Positions 39,644 to 51,200 of a DNA stretch of 64,000 nucleotides are shown here, one piece after another. Position numbers and translations under genes: made by a program. The notes under the pieces were generated by a model. That model was not told the DNA's origin, did no database searches, and saw nothing but the letters and a program-made list of their open reading frames with translations. This DNA is from a virus: IMG/VR virus record IMGVR_UViG_3300040809_000996, positions 1 to 64,000 of that record; one strand, given 5' to 3'. Position 1 is the stretch's first letter; each line of letters opens with the position of its first letter.

Positions 39644-42600
39644 ATGGCAACAGTTTTAAAACTAAAAAGAAGTGGTGTAAATAATAAAATTCCTACTATT
39701 AACGACCTTGAATATGGCGAAATTGCAATTAATTATGCAGATGGTAAGATTTTTTTAAAAAATTTAAACAATGACATTGTTGATACTACCAAACAAATTT
39801 TTGATGACACCACCAGTGTTATTACAAATACTAACAGTGATCCTGATCTAAGTTCAATTCAATTAAATGTTAACGGTACTGAAAAAATTTCAATTACTGC
39901 AGGAGGTATAACTTTTTCAGGACCGTTAACTCTAAACGGTGCAGAAACATTCACTCTTTTTGATAATGCAAATAACAAATATATTGCTATTCAAGCTCCT
40001 GATACCATAGAACAAAATTATATACTAAAATTACCTGCTGAACAACCTATTGATTTTAGTTTACTTGGAAACGATGGCAAAGGAAATACAACATGGAGTA
40101 AGACTGACTTTTTTGGCGGCAACAGGGTTTTTGCGTCTGACAGATACGGCGATGACCTAAATGACGGTGTAAATGCACCTGTAAAAACAATTAAAAGAGC
40201 TTGTCAGATTGCAGCAAGTTTAGGACAAATTCCAAATGTTGATCCCGGAACCGAAGCTTACAATGCAAAAAGATTATTAGAAGACAATAGAAGATACATT
40301 CAAAAAGAAACAATAGAATTTATTGAATATAATTTTGTTTATTTCAACAATTATTTTGATACAGTTAAGTGTGAAAGAGACACAGGTCTAATTATTGATG
40401 CAGTTACATATGATTTTGTTTTAGGAACAAATTATAATTCTGTAACTGCAGGTTTATCTTATAAAAGGGCAAATGCCAGCTCAAATCAAACATATCAAAG
40501 TATACAAACACTTGGTTCTATTAATTTTGCAAAAGGTGAAGTAAACGGTTATCTAACAGCTAATCCAACTGCACAGGCAGCTAGTGATGCAAATTTTGAT
40601 ATCATAACAAATATTATTGAAAACGATATTGTAGCAACATTAAATTTTCCTGCTGCATCAGGAACAACTACAAATCAATATAATGCCATGCTTCAGCTTG
40701 TTGCAAATAGGACTTTTGCTCAAGAAGAAATAATCGCTTATATTAATCAAGAATATCCTACACTTAATTACGATAGTTCAAAATGTTATAGAGATGTTGG
40801 ATATTTAATTGATGCTTTGTGCTACGACATCATGTATGGAAATAATAGCAGTATTATATCCGGAGGTAACAGTGCATCAGTAACTGCAGCTCAATCTTAT
40901 TATGTCAACGGAGTGAGCCAATTAGGCCAAAATGAAGCAACTGCTACAGCAGATGCATATGATTATCTTTCAGTTGTTTTAGGAAATATTATCCAAGCAG
41001 ATATTAATTGGAGTCCTATTTCAACTGCAAGTAGTCAAGATATATCTAATCCTGCTTCTACTGCTACAGAAGTTAGTCTGGCTGCGGCTTTATTGCAAAT
41101 TGTAGAAGATGCAATCACAGCAGGCAATCCGAATAGTATTCCTACATTAGTACAAGCTCCTGTATCTAATGAACCTTTATATTCTAGTTTTACAAATGTT
41201 CAAAACTTAAGAGGAACAACTATTTCGGCCACAATAAATTTTATAACTACAACTTACAATAACCTAACTTACAATTCAGCAACATGCGAAAGAGACGTAG
41301 GATTAATTGTTGATGCTGTTGTTTTTGATTTAATCCTAGGCGGAAATGAAAAATCCGTTGAAGCAGGAGAAAGCTATTTAACAGTTACTGAAGTAATAAA
41401 CAATCAAAAAACAGCAACTGTTGAATCTATAAAATTCATAAGAGATTTAAGTATTAGCATTATTAACAGTGCAGATCATCCAGCAAAATATCAGAATATA
41501 GTACAGCAAGTAAAATATCCTGCTCTTACTGCTTCAACTACAGAAACTGATATTTTAGCATTATACAATATCATTGTAGATATATTAGACACAGAAACTG
41601 CATATAGTGGAACAGTTACAGCAGCATCTTTTAGGACTATTCCAGTTACAGTAAATGTTGCTAGTGGAGATTTTTATGTAGACAATCCTATTATTATTCC
41701 AGATCTAGTTTCTGTTGTAGGAGATAGTTTGCGAGCAGTTGTTATTCGACCATTGAATGCAAATAAAGATATGTTTAGGGTAAGGAATGGAGCATATCTC
41801 ACTGGCATCACTTTCCGAGATGGCCTTGATAATGATTTGCGTCCAGATTACACATTTGATTTTGCGGTAGCATTTGATGATCCTACTGATAGTTCAGTTG
41901 ATAGGACAGGATATTTTGGTCTGTCTAAAGATAAACCAACTATAACTTTATCTCCATATATTCAAAATTCATCAATAATATCATTCTTAGGCGGCAATGG
42001 AGTCAAAGTTGACGGATCAAAAGTTCTTACTCCTAACATTCCTCAATTTCCAGACGAAGCAGAATTTCCAGTTAATTTAACAGATGGTGTGCCTGAACAA
42101 GGTAAATCTATGGTTGCTAACGCTTTCACAATGGTATCATTTGGCGGTACAGGATGGCTTGTAACTAATGACGGATATGCCCAAATTGTATCTTGTTTTC
42201 AAATATTTTGCCTAAATGGTTCATACTGCCAGTCTGGTGGATACTTATCTATTACAAACTCAGCCACAAACTTTGGTTATTTTGCTTTACGAGCAACAGG
42301 TTATAGCCAAAATAGTTTTACATTTGATAGAGGTTTGATTGCAAACATAGGAACATCAAATGGTGTTTTTACAATAACTTCTATTGGAACAGGAAGAAGA
42401 GTTATTGAACAATTTGTAATTAGAATTAAAGATGCTACTACAAATTTAGATATAACAAGTAGTTTCAAGGCCGTACAGCCAATTAAGACATTTGATGCAG
42501 CAGTTGACATTGATGCAACTTTAAACCAAATAACAATTGTAGGACATGGTATATTAGATAGTACACCTGCACAGTACAGCAATGACGGTAATATTGATAT

Positions 42601-45600
42601 TCCTGGTTTAGTTGATCAGGCTATCTATTACATAAAAACTATTGATGAAGATACTATTGAATTATACAATGACGAAGGATTATTAGCTCAAATAGATATT
42701 ACAGCAGTTGGTGTAGGTAATCACAAACTGTTGCTTTTTCCAGAAGAATTTTTTGTCGATAGGATGATAGATTATCACAATAATTATCAAACATTAAATT
42801 TAGATCCTGGAACATACAGTTTTTCTCCTGGTGATTCAATAGTTGGAGAAACAGATGGATTTGAAAATAATGCTTATGTTTATTCATACAATAGCGCAAC
42901 AAATGTTTTAGTTGTATCAGTAGAGTACAGCGTTATAAATGAATTACAACAACGAGTGTTTTGGTCTGCAACTAGCTCTATAACTAGCATTAATGGAAGT
43001 TCAAGCAATATTGGTGTTGCAGGTACCGCATCACGTACAGATTTATGGACTTCACAGTTTCAAATTCAATCTACAGTTGAAGGAAATACTTTTCTGCAAT
43101 ATGCCCAGGCATTATTACAAAAAATAAATTTCCATCGTCCAAGTATTGTAAACTCGTCGGCTCATACATGGGAATATGCCGGATCAGGAATTGACTACAA
43201 TGCATTACCACAAAACGGTGGTTTAGGAAGAGGTGCATCTTTTGAGCAGATATCAGAATTACCAGGTAGAGTTTACAGTTCAGGTACAAATGAATTAGGT
43301 GATTTTAAAGTTGGCGATTTTATTGTTGCTGAAAATAAATCTGGTAATATCATTTTTAGGACAGAAGTCCAAATTACAACATTAGCAGTTTTGAAGTTGT
43401 CGTTATCAGATGTTGAAGTTGATGCTATATCTACTGATGTTGATCTAGGCGACAATGAGCCAGGCGGAGCTCTTAATAGTAGATTATCAACGCAACTTGC
43501 AGTGCGGAGTTTTTTTGCTAATAGATTAGGTGATGTGTTAGATAAACAAGCTAGTTCTAATGCTGTTCCTGGTGCTTTAGTATTACTAAATAGTCAAGGA
43601 CAAATAAACGCAGATTTATTACCTCCTAGTCGAGGTGTAACCACTTACAATGTAGATTCATACGAAGGTAGGTTTACATTATGGAATACAGTACCTGTAA
43701 CAGAAATTCTATCAGGTGATAATGCAAGTGAAACATATGATCAAATAGAATTAACTCTTACATCAGCAACATACATTGTTAAAGGCGTGTTCTTAATTCA
43801 AGATAGCAGTGGAGCATCTGGTACTGTTAAAGAAGCTGTTATCAACGGTACAACTTTAATACTTGTAAATCCAACAGGCACATTTAATACATCTAATCAA
43901 TTGATAGATAATGGTACATTTCTTGGTGCAGCTTCAGTTCCAACAGTTGTAGGACCAGTAACAACAATTGTTGAAAATTATTTTCTAAACAATGATAACA
44001 CAAATCAATTTCTAGTATTAGACCCTTCACAAAGTTATAATTTTAGCACAACGGTGAGTGTTATAGGAGCAGTTTCAGGTGCAGAAGGTAATTTGGTTAA
44101 TGGTCCAACAGGAACTGGTTCTGTTAGTCCTTTAAGACTTGGTATCTTGTACACACTTAATATAACTAATGGAGGATCAGGATATAGCAATGGAGGAAAC
44201 ACTATTGTCTACAATGCAGTGTTATACGGAAACGGAGCCAGTAATACTCTTGGTAATGTTACAGTATCAAATGGTGTAATTACAAATATTGATATAGTTG
44301 ATGCGAGTGAATATTGGACAGTAGGCGATACTATAACAGTTTCAAATGCAGATTTCAGCGGAACTGGCAGCGGTTTTGCCGGAGTTGTAACTTCTATCCA
44401 AAATAGATTGTTCTTAGAGTTAACAGGTAGTTATATTAAATTTTCTCCTAGTGCTGCTATTCCAGACTATATAACTGATGCAAATGCTCCAATCTTTGGA
44501 GTCAATCAAACAGGATCGATTGTAAAATCATTTAATGCCGCTGATATTGCTCAAAGCGGTGATGTTGATTACGCTAATAATTACATTAATATAACAGCGC
44601 ACGGATTTGCTGACGGCGATCCGGTTAGGTATAGTAATGGAGGTAATTTAACAATTACAGGACTCACTAATAATACGACATATTTTGTAAAAGTTATAAC
44701 AACAGATTCAATTGAACTATATACAAATTATGCTTTTACTAGTGGAACTGCAGTAAGTTTAAGTGGATCAAGCACCGGATCACACAATCTAACAAGATAT
44801 GAAATAAATGTTGACGAAAATAGGATAATATACCCTAGCCATGGACTAACTGTTGGAACTCCAGTTAGACTATCGAGCTCTTCATTAATGCCCGGAGGTT
44901 TAAATGATTTTAGTTCTTACTGGATAGGTAGTGTTACAACAAATTCTTTTAGTTTACACAATAACGTAGCAGATGCAACAAGCAGTGTCAACGGAGCTAC
45001 AACATCAGCAGTTGATATTACAGATGTAGGTGCTGGTACTTTATCAGTAAGAGAGCAAAACGTTAAAGTAATTGGGGCTTACAATTATTCAAGTTCTGTT
45101 GCAACCAACTGGAGCGGAATAGCTCAATCTACTATAGATGCATCAAACATTGTTAGTGGCGTTATAACAACCTCTAGATTAGCAGCAGCAGGCTCTGCAT
45201 CTAATAAAACGTTCCTTAGGGGAGACAGTTCTTGGCAATATGCACTCCAGAATATTAGACCAAATACTAATAGTCCAATAACATTTACAGGAGATTATTT
45301 TACAACAAGTAATATCAATTATTATTATAATTCATTAGTAATTGATATTACACGAGCTTCTGATCAAGCATCAAATCCCAATGATAATACCTATAGTTCA
45401 GAAGGATTATCTAGCTTTCTTAAAAGTCAATTTACAGTGACTAACGGAAAAGTAAGTGTCAAATCAGGAGTAATTGATGCAGGATTGTTAGGAGGATTTA
45501 GTGCAGCATATTTCTTAGATCCTACAAACCAATCAGCAGCAATAGGAATTGCTCAAGGTGGTACAGGACTTACAACGTATTCTCAAGGAGATTTGATTTA

Positions 45601-47101
45601 CAGTGGTTCTAACAACAGCTTGACACAATTGAATATAGGACTGAGCGATACTGTACTTGTTAGCAACGGAACAATACCTAGTTGGTCAAATACTATCAGT
45701 TTAGGAGGTACAGGTGCCGGAATGACAATCCTAGGCAACACTGTTTGGCATGCAGGTAATGATGGAACAGGCAGTGGTTTAGATGCTGATACTGTAGACG
45801 GACTTGATAGTGGATCATTTATAAGGAGTGACGCAGATGATACATCAACTGGATTATTAACTCTACGTAGAAATGGTGATGAACAGATAAAAATTCAAAC
45901 TCAAAGCACTACAGGCAATCCTTATATATCTTTTTGGCAAGATACTACTAGAAGAGCATATATTCAATATGTAAATAACAGTTCATTGCGGCTATATAAT
46001 GACAGAACTGATGAATATTTAGATATAAATGATGGAATAAATGGATTGCAATACACTGCAGAAAGCAATGCCTATACGGTATGGCATGCAGGTAATGATG
46101 GTCCTAGTTCAGGACTAGATGCTGACACACTTGACGGAAAACATTTTCCAGCACTTGGTACCTCAGTAAGTGGAGCTGATAATTATGATGTTAGCGTAGG
46201 AACACTTTGGTTTTACAAAACTGGTCAAGACAGTGGAAAACCAGCATCAGCTAGTGCTCATGCCTATGCTTTATATCAAGAAGGAGGTGCATGGTCTACA
46301 CCGTATCCTGATTTACGTATTAATTATCATACGGGAATAAAAATAGGAGCAAATAGCAGCTACAATGGCGTTCGATTTACAAGCGATTATGATTCAGATA
46401 CAGTAGTATTTCAAGTTAACGGAAGTAGTGGTTATAATTATTCCGGTAATTGGATGAATTTTGGCACCCAAGGCATCTATTCTAATGCAAACGACGCACA
46501 TTGGTATCCAAATACTCTAACATCGTATACACCGTGGAGAATGAATGGGAGTAGGGGAGGGTATGGCGGTTTTCTAGATTCATACAGTTACATGCATTAC
46601 ATGGGTGACTCGGGAGGCAACGGTGGAATTTATTTTAATAATAATTCTACATCACGGTGGTATCTTTATCATAACAGGAATAATAATTGTACAGGAATTA
46701 ATACAAGCACAACAAGTAGTAGTTATGGGTTATATGTAGACAAAGCAGTTTATAGCACCGGTGATATTGTAGCGTATTCTGATGCAAGATTAAAAGAAAA
46801 TGTTGTAGCAGTTGACGATGCTTTAAACATTGTATTAAAATTACAAGGGGTGTATTATAATCGCAAAGATGACGAAGCAAAAACCCGCAAGGTAGGAGTG
46901 ATTGCACAAGATGTTGAAAAAATACTTCCTGAAGTTGTAACCTACGCAGCTGATATTGACCAATATGGTGTTGATTATGGAAAAATGGCAGGTGTTTTTA
47001 TTGAAGCAATTAAAACCCAGCAGAAAAAAATTGATAAATTAGAAAATGAAATTATAGAATTAAAAGATTTAGTAAATAAATTATTAGACAGGATTAAATA
47101 A
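39644..47101 (+). CDS. Giant tail fibre with C-terminal S74 intramolecular chaperone
   Basis: A 2,485-residue fibre. It starts with a common phage fibre base, MATVLKLKRSGVNNKIPTIN then LEYGEIAINYADGKIFLKN. RVFASDRYGDDLNDGVNAPV near 161 opens a pectate-lyase-like beta-helix, interrupted by three helical modules C-x-RD-x-G-x-x-x-DA (near residues 244, 380 and 547). From about 815 the helix continues (GKSMVANAFTMVSFGG). Repeats of VWHAGNDG with LDADTVDGLDSGSF (about 2040 and 2150) precede the C-terminal S74 domain: YSDARLKENV near 2379, GVIAQDVEKILPEVV near 2420, then a coiled coil. S74 domains help the fibre trimer fold and then cut themselves off before the catalytic serine. The stop overlaps the next start (TAATG). 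Confidence 0.85.
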   Translation: MATVLKLKRSGVNNKIPTINDLEYGEIAINYADGKIFLKNLNNDIVDTTKQIFDDTTSVITNTNSDPDLSSIQLNVNGTEKISITAGGITFSGPLTLNGAETFTLFDNANNKYIAIQAPDTIEQNYILKLPAEQPIDFSLLGNDGKGNTTWSKTDFFGGNRVFASDRYGDDLNDGVNAPVKTIKRACQIAASLGQIPNVDPGTEAYNAKRLLEDNRRYIQKETIEFIEYNFVYFNNYFDTVKCERDTGLIIDAVTYDFVLGTNYNSVTAGLSYKRANASSNQTYQSIQTLGSINFAKGEVNGYLTANPTAQAASDANFDIITNIIENDIVATLNFPAASGTTTNQYNAMLQLVANRTFAQEEIIAYINQEYPTLNYDSSKCYRDVGYLIDALCYDIMYGNNSSIISGGNSASVTAAQSYYVNGVSQLGQNEATATADAYDYLSVVLGNIIQADINWSPISTASSQDISNPASTATEVSLAAALLQIVEDAITAGNPNSIPTLVQAPVSNEPLYSSFTNVQNLRGTTISATINFITTTYNNLTYNSATCERDVGLIVDAVVFDLILGGNEKSVEAGESYLTVTEVINNQKTATVESIKFIRDLSISIINSADHPAKYQNIVQQVKYPALTASTTETDILALYNIIVDILDTETAYSGTVTAASFRTIPVTVNVASGDFYVDNPIIIPDLVSVVGDSLRAVVIRPLNANKDMFRVRNGAYLTGITFRDGLDNDLRPDYTFDFAVAFDDPTDSSVDRTGYFGLSKDKPTITLSPYIQNSSIISFLGGNGVKVDGSKVLTPNIPQFPDEAEFPVNLTDGVPEQGKSMVANAFTMVSFGGTGWLVTNDGYAQIVSCFQIFCLNGSYCQSGGYLSITNSATNFGYFALRATGYSQNSFTFDRGLIANIGTSNGVFTITSIGTGRRVIEQFVIRIKDATTNLDITSSFKAVQPIKTFDAAVDIDATLNQITIVGHGILDSTPAQYSNDGNIDIPGLVDQAIYYIKTIDEDTIELYNDEGLLAQIDITAVGVGNHKLLLFPEEFFVDRMIDYHNNYQTLNLDPGTYSFSPGDSIVGETDGFENNAYVYSYNSATNVLVVSVEYSVINELQQRVFWSATSSITSINGSSSNIGVAGTASRTDLWTSQFQIQSTVEGNTFLQYAQALLQKINFHRPSIVNSSAHTWEYAGSGIDYNALPQNGGLGRGASFEQISELPGRVYSSGTNELGDFKVGDFIVAENKSGNIIFRTEVQITTLAVLKLSLSDVEVDAISTDVDLGDNEPGGALNSRLSTQLAVRSFFANRLGDVLDKQASSNAVPGALVLLNSQGQINADLLPPSRGVTTYNVDSYEGRFTLWNTVPVTEILSGDNASETYDQIELTLTSATYIVKGVFLIQDSSGASGTVKEAVINGTTLILVNPTGTFNTSNQLIDNGTFLGAASVPTVVGPVTTIVENYFLNNDNTNQFLVLDPSQSYNFSTTVSVIGAVSGAEGNLVNGPTGTGSVSPLRLGILYTLNITNGGSGYSNGGNTIVYNAVLYGNGASNTLGNVTVSNGVITNIDIVDASEYWTVGDTITVSNADFSGTGSGFAGVVTSIQNRLFLELTGSYIKFSPSAAIPDYITDANAPIFGVNQTGSIVKSFNAADIAQSGDVDYANNYINITAHGFADGDPVRYSNGGNLTITGLTNNTTYFVKVITTDSIELYTNYAFTSGTAVSLSGSSTGSHNLTRYEINVDENRIIYPSHGLTVGTPVRLSSSSLMPGGLNDFSSYWIGSVTTNSFSLHNNVADATSSVNGATTSAVDITDVGAGTLSVREQNVKVIGAYNYSSSVATNWSGIAQSTIDASNIVSGVITTSRLAAAGSASNKTFLRGDSSWQYALQNIRPNTNSPITFTGDYFTTSNINYYYNSLVIDITRASDQASNPNDNTYSSEGLSSFLKSQFTVTNGKVSVKSGVIDAGLLGGFSAAYFLDPTNQSAAIGIAQGGTGLTTYSQGDLIYSGSNNSLTQLNIGLSDTVLVSNGTIPSWSNTISLGGTGAGMTILGNTVWHAGNDGTGSGLDADTVDGLDSGSFIRSDADDTSTGLLTLRRNGDEQIKIQTQSTTGNPYISFWQDTTRRAYIQYVNNSSLRLYNDRTDEYLDINDGINGLQYTAESNAYTVWHAGNDGPSSGLDADTLDGKHFPALGTSVSGADNYDVSVGTLWFYKTGQDSGKPASASAHAYALYQEGGAWSTPYPDLRINYHTGIKIGANSSYNGVRFTSDYDSDTVVFQVNGSSGYNYSGNWMNFGTQGIYSNANDAHWYPNTLTSYTPWRMNGSRGGYGGFLDSYSYMHYMGDSGGNGGIYFNNNSTSRWYLYHNRNNNCTGINTSTTSSSYGLYVDKAVYSTGDIVAYSDARLKENVVAVDDALNIVLKLQGVYYNRKDDEAKTRKVGVIAQDVEKILPEVVTYAADIDQYGVDYGKMAGVFIEAIKTQQKKIDKLENEIIELKDLVNKLLDRIK

Positions 47102-47532
47102 TGGCTTTAATAAAAGATTATACTCTAGCAGGTACATCATATACAATACCAAATGCATATCATGTAATTACACAAATATCAACCCAAAAAAGAGTAAGTG
47201 ACATTTTACCCCCACCAGACGATTCAACTGAATCTGGCTTTACAGAAGTAGGAGACAAAGGCCCTGAAGTTCTTTGGAAAGCTGGCTATGTTTGCACTAT
47301 TGCAATAACTGTTTGGGCATCAAAAAAAGATAAAGAAAAAGGTATGCGTCCTGTAGGTTTTATAGGCATGTATCCTACAGATAATGAATACGGCCAACAT
47401 GTAGGACATGCAGCATACGATTCAAGATGCATGTTTTTATTAGATATTAATAATCTAAATAATGAACTTACACAGGCTTATCAGTATCTAATGACCCTTG
47501 ATTTTTATCGTGGTGCAGTAGTCGACGATTAA
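47101..47532 (+). CDS. Hypothetical protein coupled to the giant fibre
   Basis: A 143-residue protein starting on the last base of the giant fibre stop. It reads MALIKDYTLAGTSYTIPNAY, then VLWKAGYVCTIAITVWASKK and KGMRPVGFIGMYPTDNEYGQ. It is compact, with mixed beta strands and a final helix (ELTQAYQYLMTLDFY). I do not recognise the family; similar-looking short proteins follow fibre genes in marine T4-like phages. Coupled translation with the fibre suggests an adaptor or folding partner, but nothing in the sequence proves that. Confidence 0.55.
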   Translation: MALIKDYTLAGTSYTIPNAYHVITQISTQKRVSDILPPPDDSTESGFTEVGDKGPEVLWKAGYVCTIAITVWASKKDKEKGMRPVGFIGMYPTDNEYGQHVGHAAYDSRCMFLLDINNLNNELTQAYQYLMTLDFYRGAVVDD

Positions 47533-47548
47533 TTAACATAATTATTAC

Positions 47549-47556
47549 TATAAATA
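47549..47556 (+). promoter_or_regulatory. T4-type late promoter (perfect TATAAATA-C)
   Basis: An exact TATAAATA followed by C lies 24 bases before the ATG at 47581, in the only gap between the giant fibre cassette and the next structural cassette. Confidence 0.75.
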
Positions 47557-47580
47557 CAATATAGTTTAATTGGGTTAATT

Positions 47581-47907
47581 ATGCCAACACAAATACAAAA
47601 TAACATAATTGGTAATATTGGTCAAACGCCAGTCTCTGTATTATCTACCGGTACTAAAGTAAATGCTACTGTTATTGGATTAAGTTTAACAAATATTTCT
47701 CCTACATTAATTAATGCAAGTGTTATTTTAGAAGATTCTACTAATACATCTGTATTCTATTTAAAAAATACTGTAATAGCATCAGGCACAAGTTTAAGAT
47801 TAATTTCTACAGGAGAAAAATTAATTCTGACAGAAAATAGTTCAGTCTACGTTCAATCTAGTACAGAAAATTCTATAGATGTTATTGTAAGTTATGTGAC
47901 AATTTAA
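47581..47907 (+). CDS. Small beta-sandwich virion protein
   Basis: A 108-residue protein, MPTQIQNNIIGNIGQTPVSV, with alternating strands (TVIGLSLTNISPTLINASVI, then IASGTSLRLISTGEKLILTE). It resembles the proteins at 30570 and 61889 in size, position and strand pattern, suggesting a small family of fibre-cassette beta proteins. It has its own perfect late promoter and begins a run of three genes ending in the 1,811-residue giant. The ribosome site is weak. No catalytic residues are apparent. Probable small virion structural component. Confidence 0.55.
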   Translation: MPTQIQNNIIGNIGQTPVSVLSTGTKVNATVIGLSLTNISPTLINASVILEDSTNTSVFYLKNTVIASGTSLRLISTGEKLILTENSSVYVQSSTENSIDVIVSYVTI

Positions 47908-47916
47908 GGAAAAGTT

Positions 47917-48291
47917 ATGAGCTATTTTATTGGAATTACACCGTCTGATATCAACCAAAGTTTTATAAAAAGATATCTATATGGACTACGAAGGAACGAA
48001 GACGGTGAATTATTTTTTATTTCAATAGATCAGTTAGGAACAGATGATGATGAAATTGTAATTAATGAAATTGGTACTGGAGATGACAATTATCCTTTTT
48101 TTGAAGAAGGTATTGATTTCTTAGAAGGCATTACAATCGATCATGAAATTGAATATCCTAATTTAAGATACCCGCAATTAAAATGGGATAATAGATTTTT
48201 AAGTTATTACATTGATATTAATGGCAGGTTGTCTATAAAAATTAATAGAAATCATGTTTATGAAGAAGGAATATCTACAGAAGGTTATTAA
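47917..48291 (+). CDS. Small acidic structural protein
   Basis: A 124-residue protein, MSYFIGITPSDINQSFIKRY, with an acidic middle (GTDDDEIVINEIGTGDDNYP) and a C-terminal YYIDINGRLSIKIN strand pair. AAGGAAAA precedes the ATG, and the gene is three bases from the 1,811-residue giant. I cannot assign a family. Its position within the cassette, between a small beta protein and a giant fibre-like protein, implies a virion role such as linking or capping. Confidence 0.5.
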   Translation: MSYFIGITPSDINQSFIKRYLYGLRRNEDGELFFISIDQLGTDDDEIVINEIGTGDDNYPFFEEGIDFLEGITIDHEIEYPNLRYPQLKWDNRFLSYYIDINGRLSIKINRNHVYEEGISTEGY

Positions 48292-48294
48292 AAT

Positions 48295-51200
48295 ATGTCA
48301 GAATTTAAACTAGAAAGATTCAAATATAATTGGTTAGGTGAATGGCAGCCAAATTATAGCTACAATAAAGACGATGTAGTAAGAGTAGGAGCAAAAACTT
48401 ATGTTTGTTTTAAGCAACATGTTTCAAATGCTGATTTTAACGTAGATTTAGAAGCAATCGTTCCGAATAGCAATCCTCCTTTACCAGACATACATTGGAA
48501 AGTAATGACCGGCAGTCAAGCTTTTATAGGAAGATGGCAGAATTCTTATCAATATCAACAAGGAGATATTGTTCTATTTGACGGATCGTTATGGTTGTGC
48601 AATGATGGACATTTTTCAGGAGCATTTTCAAATGACATAAGCAAATGGAATGTTTTTATTACTGGCAGTGAATATGTTAAGGACTGGGAACCAAATAAAG
48701 TTTTTGGAGCAGGTGCAATTGTAAAATATAGCGGTTTGAATTATAGATGTATTACGTCTCATACTTCTGGAACACTGTTAGAAGATGACGAAACAAAATG
48801 GAATTTATTTACAGATGGTCATCAATTTATAGGAGATTACACAGAAGGAATTTTTTATAAAAAAAATGATTATGTAAATTTTGGTGGATCAATATATGTT
48901 GTTATTGTATCACATGTGTCAGGACCTAACTTTTATCGACACAATTTTGAAGTAGCTATACCTGGATATGTATATGCAGACGAATGGACTGCAAGCACAT
49001 ATTACGGTGCAGGTGATACAGTGCAATTTGGTGGTTCGTGGTATGTATGTCTTGCTAGTAACGTAAATGTTGCTCCGACAAATACAGATGATAGTGTAGC
49101 CTATTGGAACAAATTGGTTTCCTCTAATTCTATAACCGGTAACTACATTATAGGAAATCAGTATAAACCCGGTGATCTTGCTCTGTTTGGCGGCGAGTTA
49201 TATGAATGTCAAGCTATTTTAGAAGGACAAAATTACGAAGAAGTCTTAGACGAAACAAAATGGAAAGTATTTATACCTGGACAAAAATGGGCAAATTTTT
49301 GGAGGATAAATGTACAATATTTTATAAATGATATAATTTATTACCTAGGCCAATCATGGAAATGTAACAGTCCTCATTTATCAAATGGAGATAATTTTCC
49401 AGGCGACAATGGCAAAGGTTTTTTTTACTGGGATTTAATTGTACAATCTGGTAGTGAAGCAGGAATGAACTTTTTTGGTGACTTACTTACCTACGATTTC
49501 CAAAGAGAAGCAGTAGGTGATAATAGCACAATTGGGCCAACAGGCTTGAGAATTGGAGAGTTAGATCAGTTATTATCTGTTAGTGACGATTTTAGATTGT
49601 TCTGGAGAACGTTGCATCAAACAGAAACAACTGTTGTATATGTATCACCAACTGGTATTGATGCTCGAGGAAGAGGTTTAGATCCATATCACGCATTTAG
49701 AACTATACAATATGCTTGCAGATTTGTTGAAGAAAATAACATAATGCCTTGCAAAATTTCTGTAAGTACAGGAAGATACGAAGAAGTATTGCCAATTGTA
49801 ATTCCTAAAATGACAGTAGTAATGGGCGACGAGCTTAGATCTGTTTCTATATTACCAAATAATACAGGGTTTGACGATAGTGAAGTTACAATAGCATATT
49901 TAAATCATTTAGCTACAATTTTTCCTTCTCTGATTAACGGAGAAAATATATCGCCGCAATTAGGCAATACAGCAGTACAAGTTTTTCCTGAACTAGAAAT
50001 TGAGGATCCAACAGTTGTAATAAATTTAATGAATAATTTATTTGCAAATATAGAAGAAAATATTACATCAATTGTACAAGGTAGTCCGTCAAATATAGAA
50101 CTTACTGGCACAAATAATATAAGTTCAGAAAGCTTTCAACGAGCACGTTCTCTAATAATTAATAATTATGAATTCCTTACACAAGAGTGTTTGATTACTG
50201 CAACAACTTTGTCCGATGAAATTGATCCAGATAAAATAAAATTAGACATTGAAATGTTTTTAAATGGATTTATTTACGATTTTAACTATGTTGGAAATTA
50301 TAAAGCTATTAGATATTCTACTCTATTAGCTAATCAAATAATTGGATCTAAACATACAAATATGTTTTATGTACGAGACATCACTGGATTACGAAATTGT
50401 ACTACTGAAGGATTAGTAGGGCAATTGACCGGAGCAGCACCTCTTATTAATACAACAAGAGTTACTGGCGGAGCATTTGTTAGCTTAGATCCAGGTTGGG
50501 GACCTGCCCACGAAGAAGCATGGATTAATAATAGATCTCCGTATGTTCAAGGAGTAACAACAATAGGTACTGGATGTATAGGCGCACACATTGACGGAAT
50601 ATTACACAATGGCGGTAATAGATCAATGGTAGCAAATGATTTTACCCAAGTATTAAGTGACGGAATTGGAGCATATATTTTAAATAGAGGCCGGGTAGAA
50701 TTAGTAAGTGTTTTTACCTATTATTGCTATGTAGGATATCTTGCAGAAAATGGCGGAACAATAAGAGCAACTAACGGTAATAATAGTTACGGAGAGTATG
50801 GATCAGTTGCGCTCGGAATCGACGATGCTGAAACTCCTAGATATGCAACCGTTAACACAAGGACGACCGAAGCCTCAGTTTATCAGGCTTTTGCTGGAGA
50901 AATTTCAGATGATAGTGGAGAATTAGACAGATTACTAATATTTGAATATGCACATTGCGGAGAAAATTATACAAATGCTTCTGCAACAGTAGTAGGATCA
51001 GGAAATTTTGTGCAGAGCGAATATAACAGTTTTCGGCAAGGCGGAATTTTTGAGTTTAGATTACAAGAACCGCAAGATAGTACAAGGATAGGAGGATTAG
51101 GATATACTATTCGAAAAAACAATGCTCAGTTAGGAACAGATTTAGATATAAAGTTATCAGCAACTGATTTATTTACAGCAGATGATTATGTAGGACAACG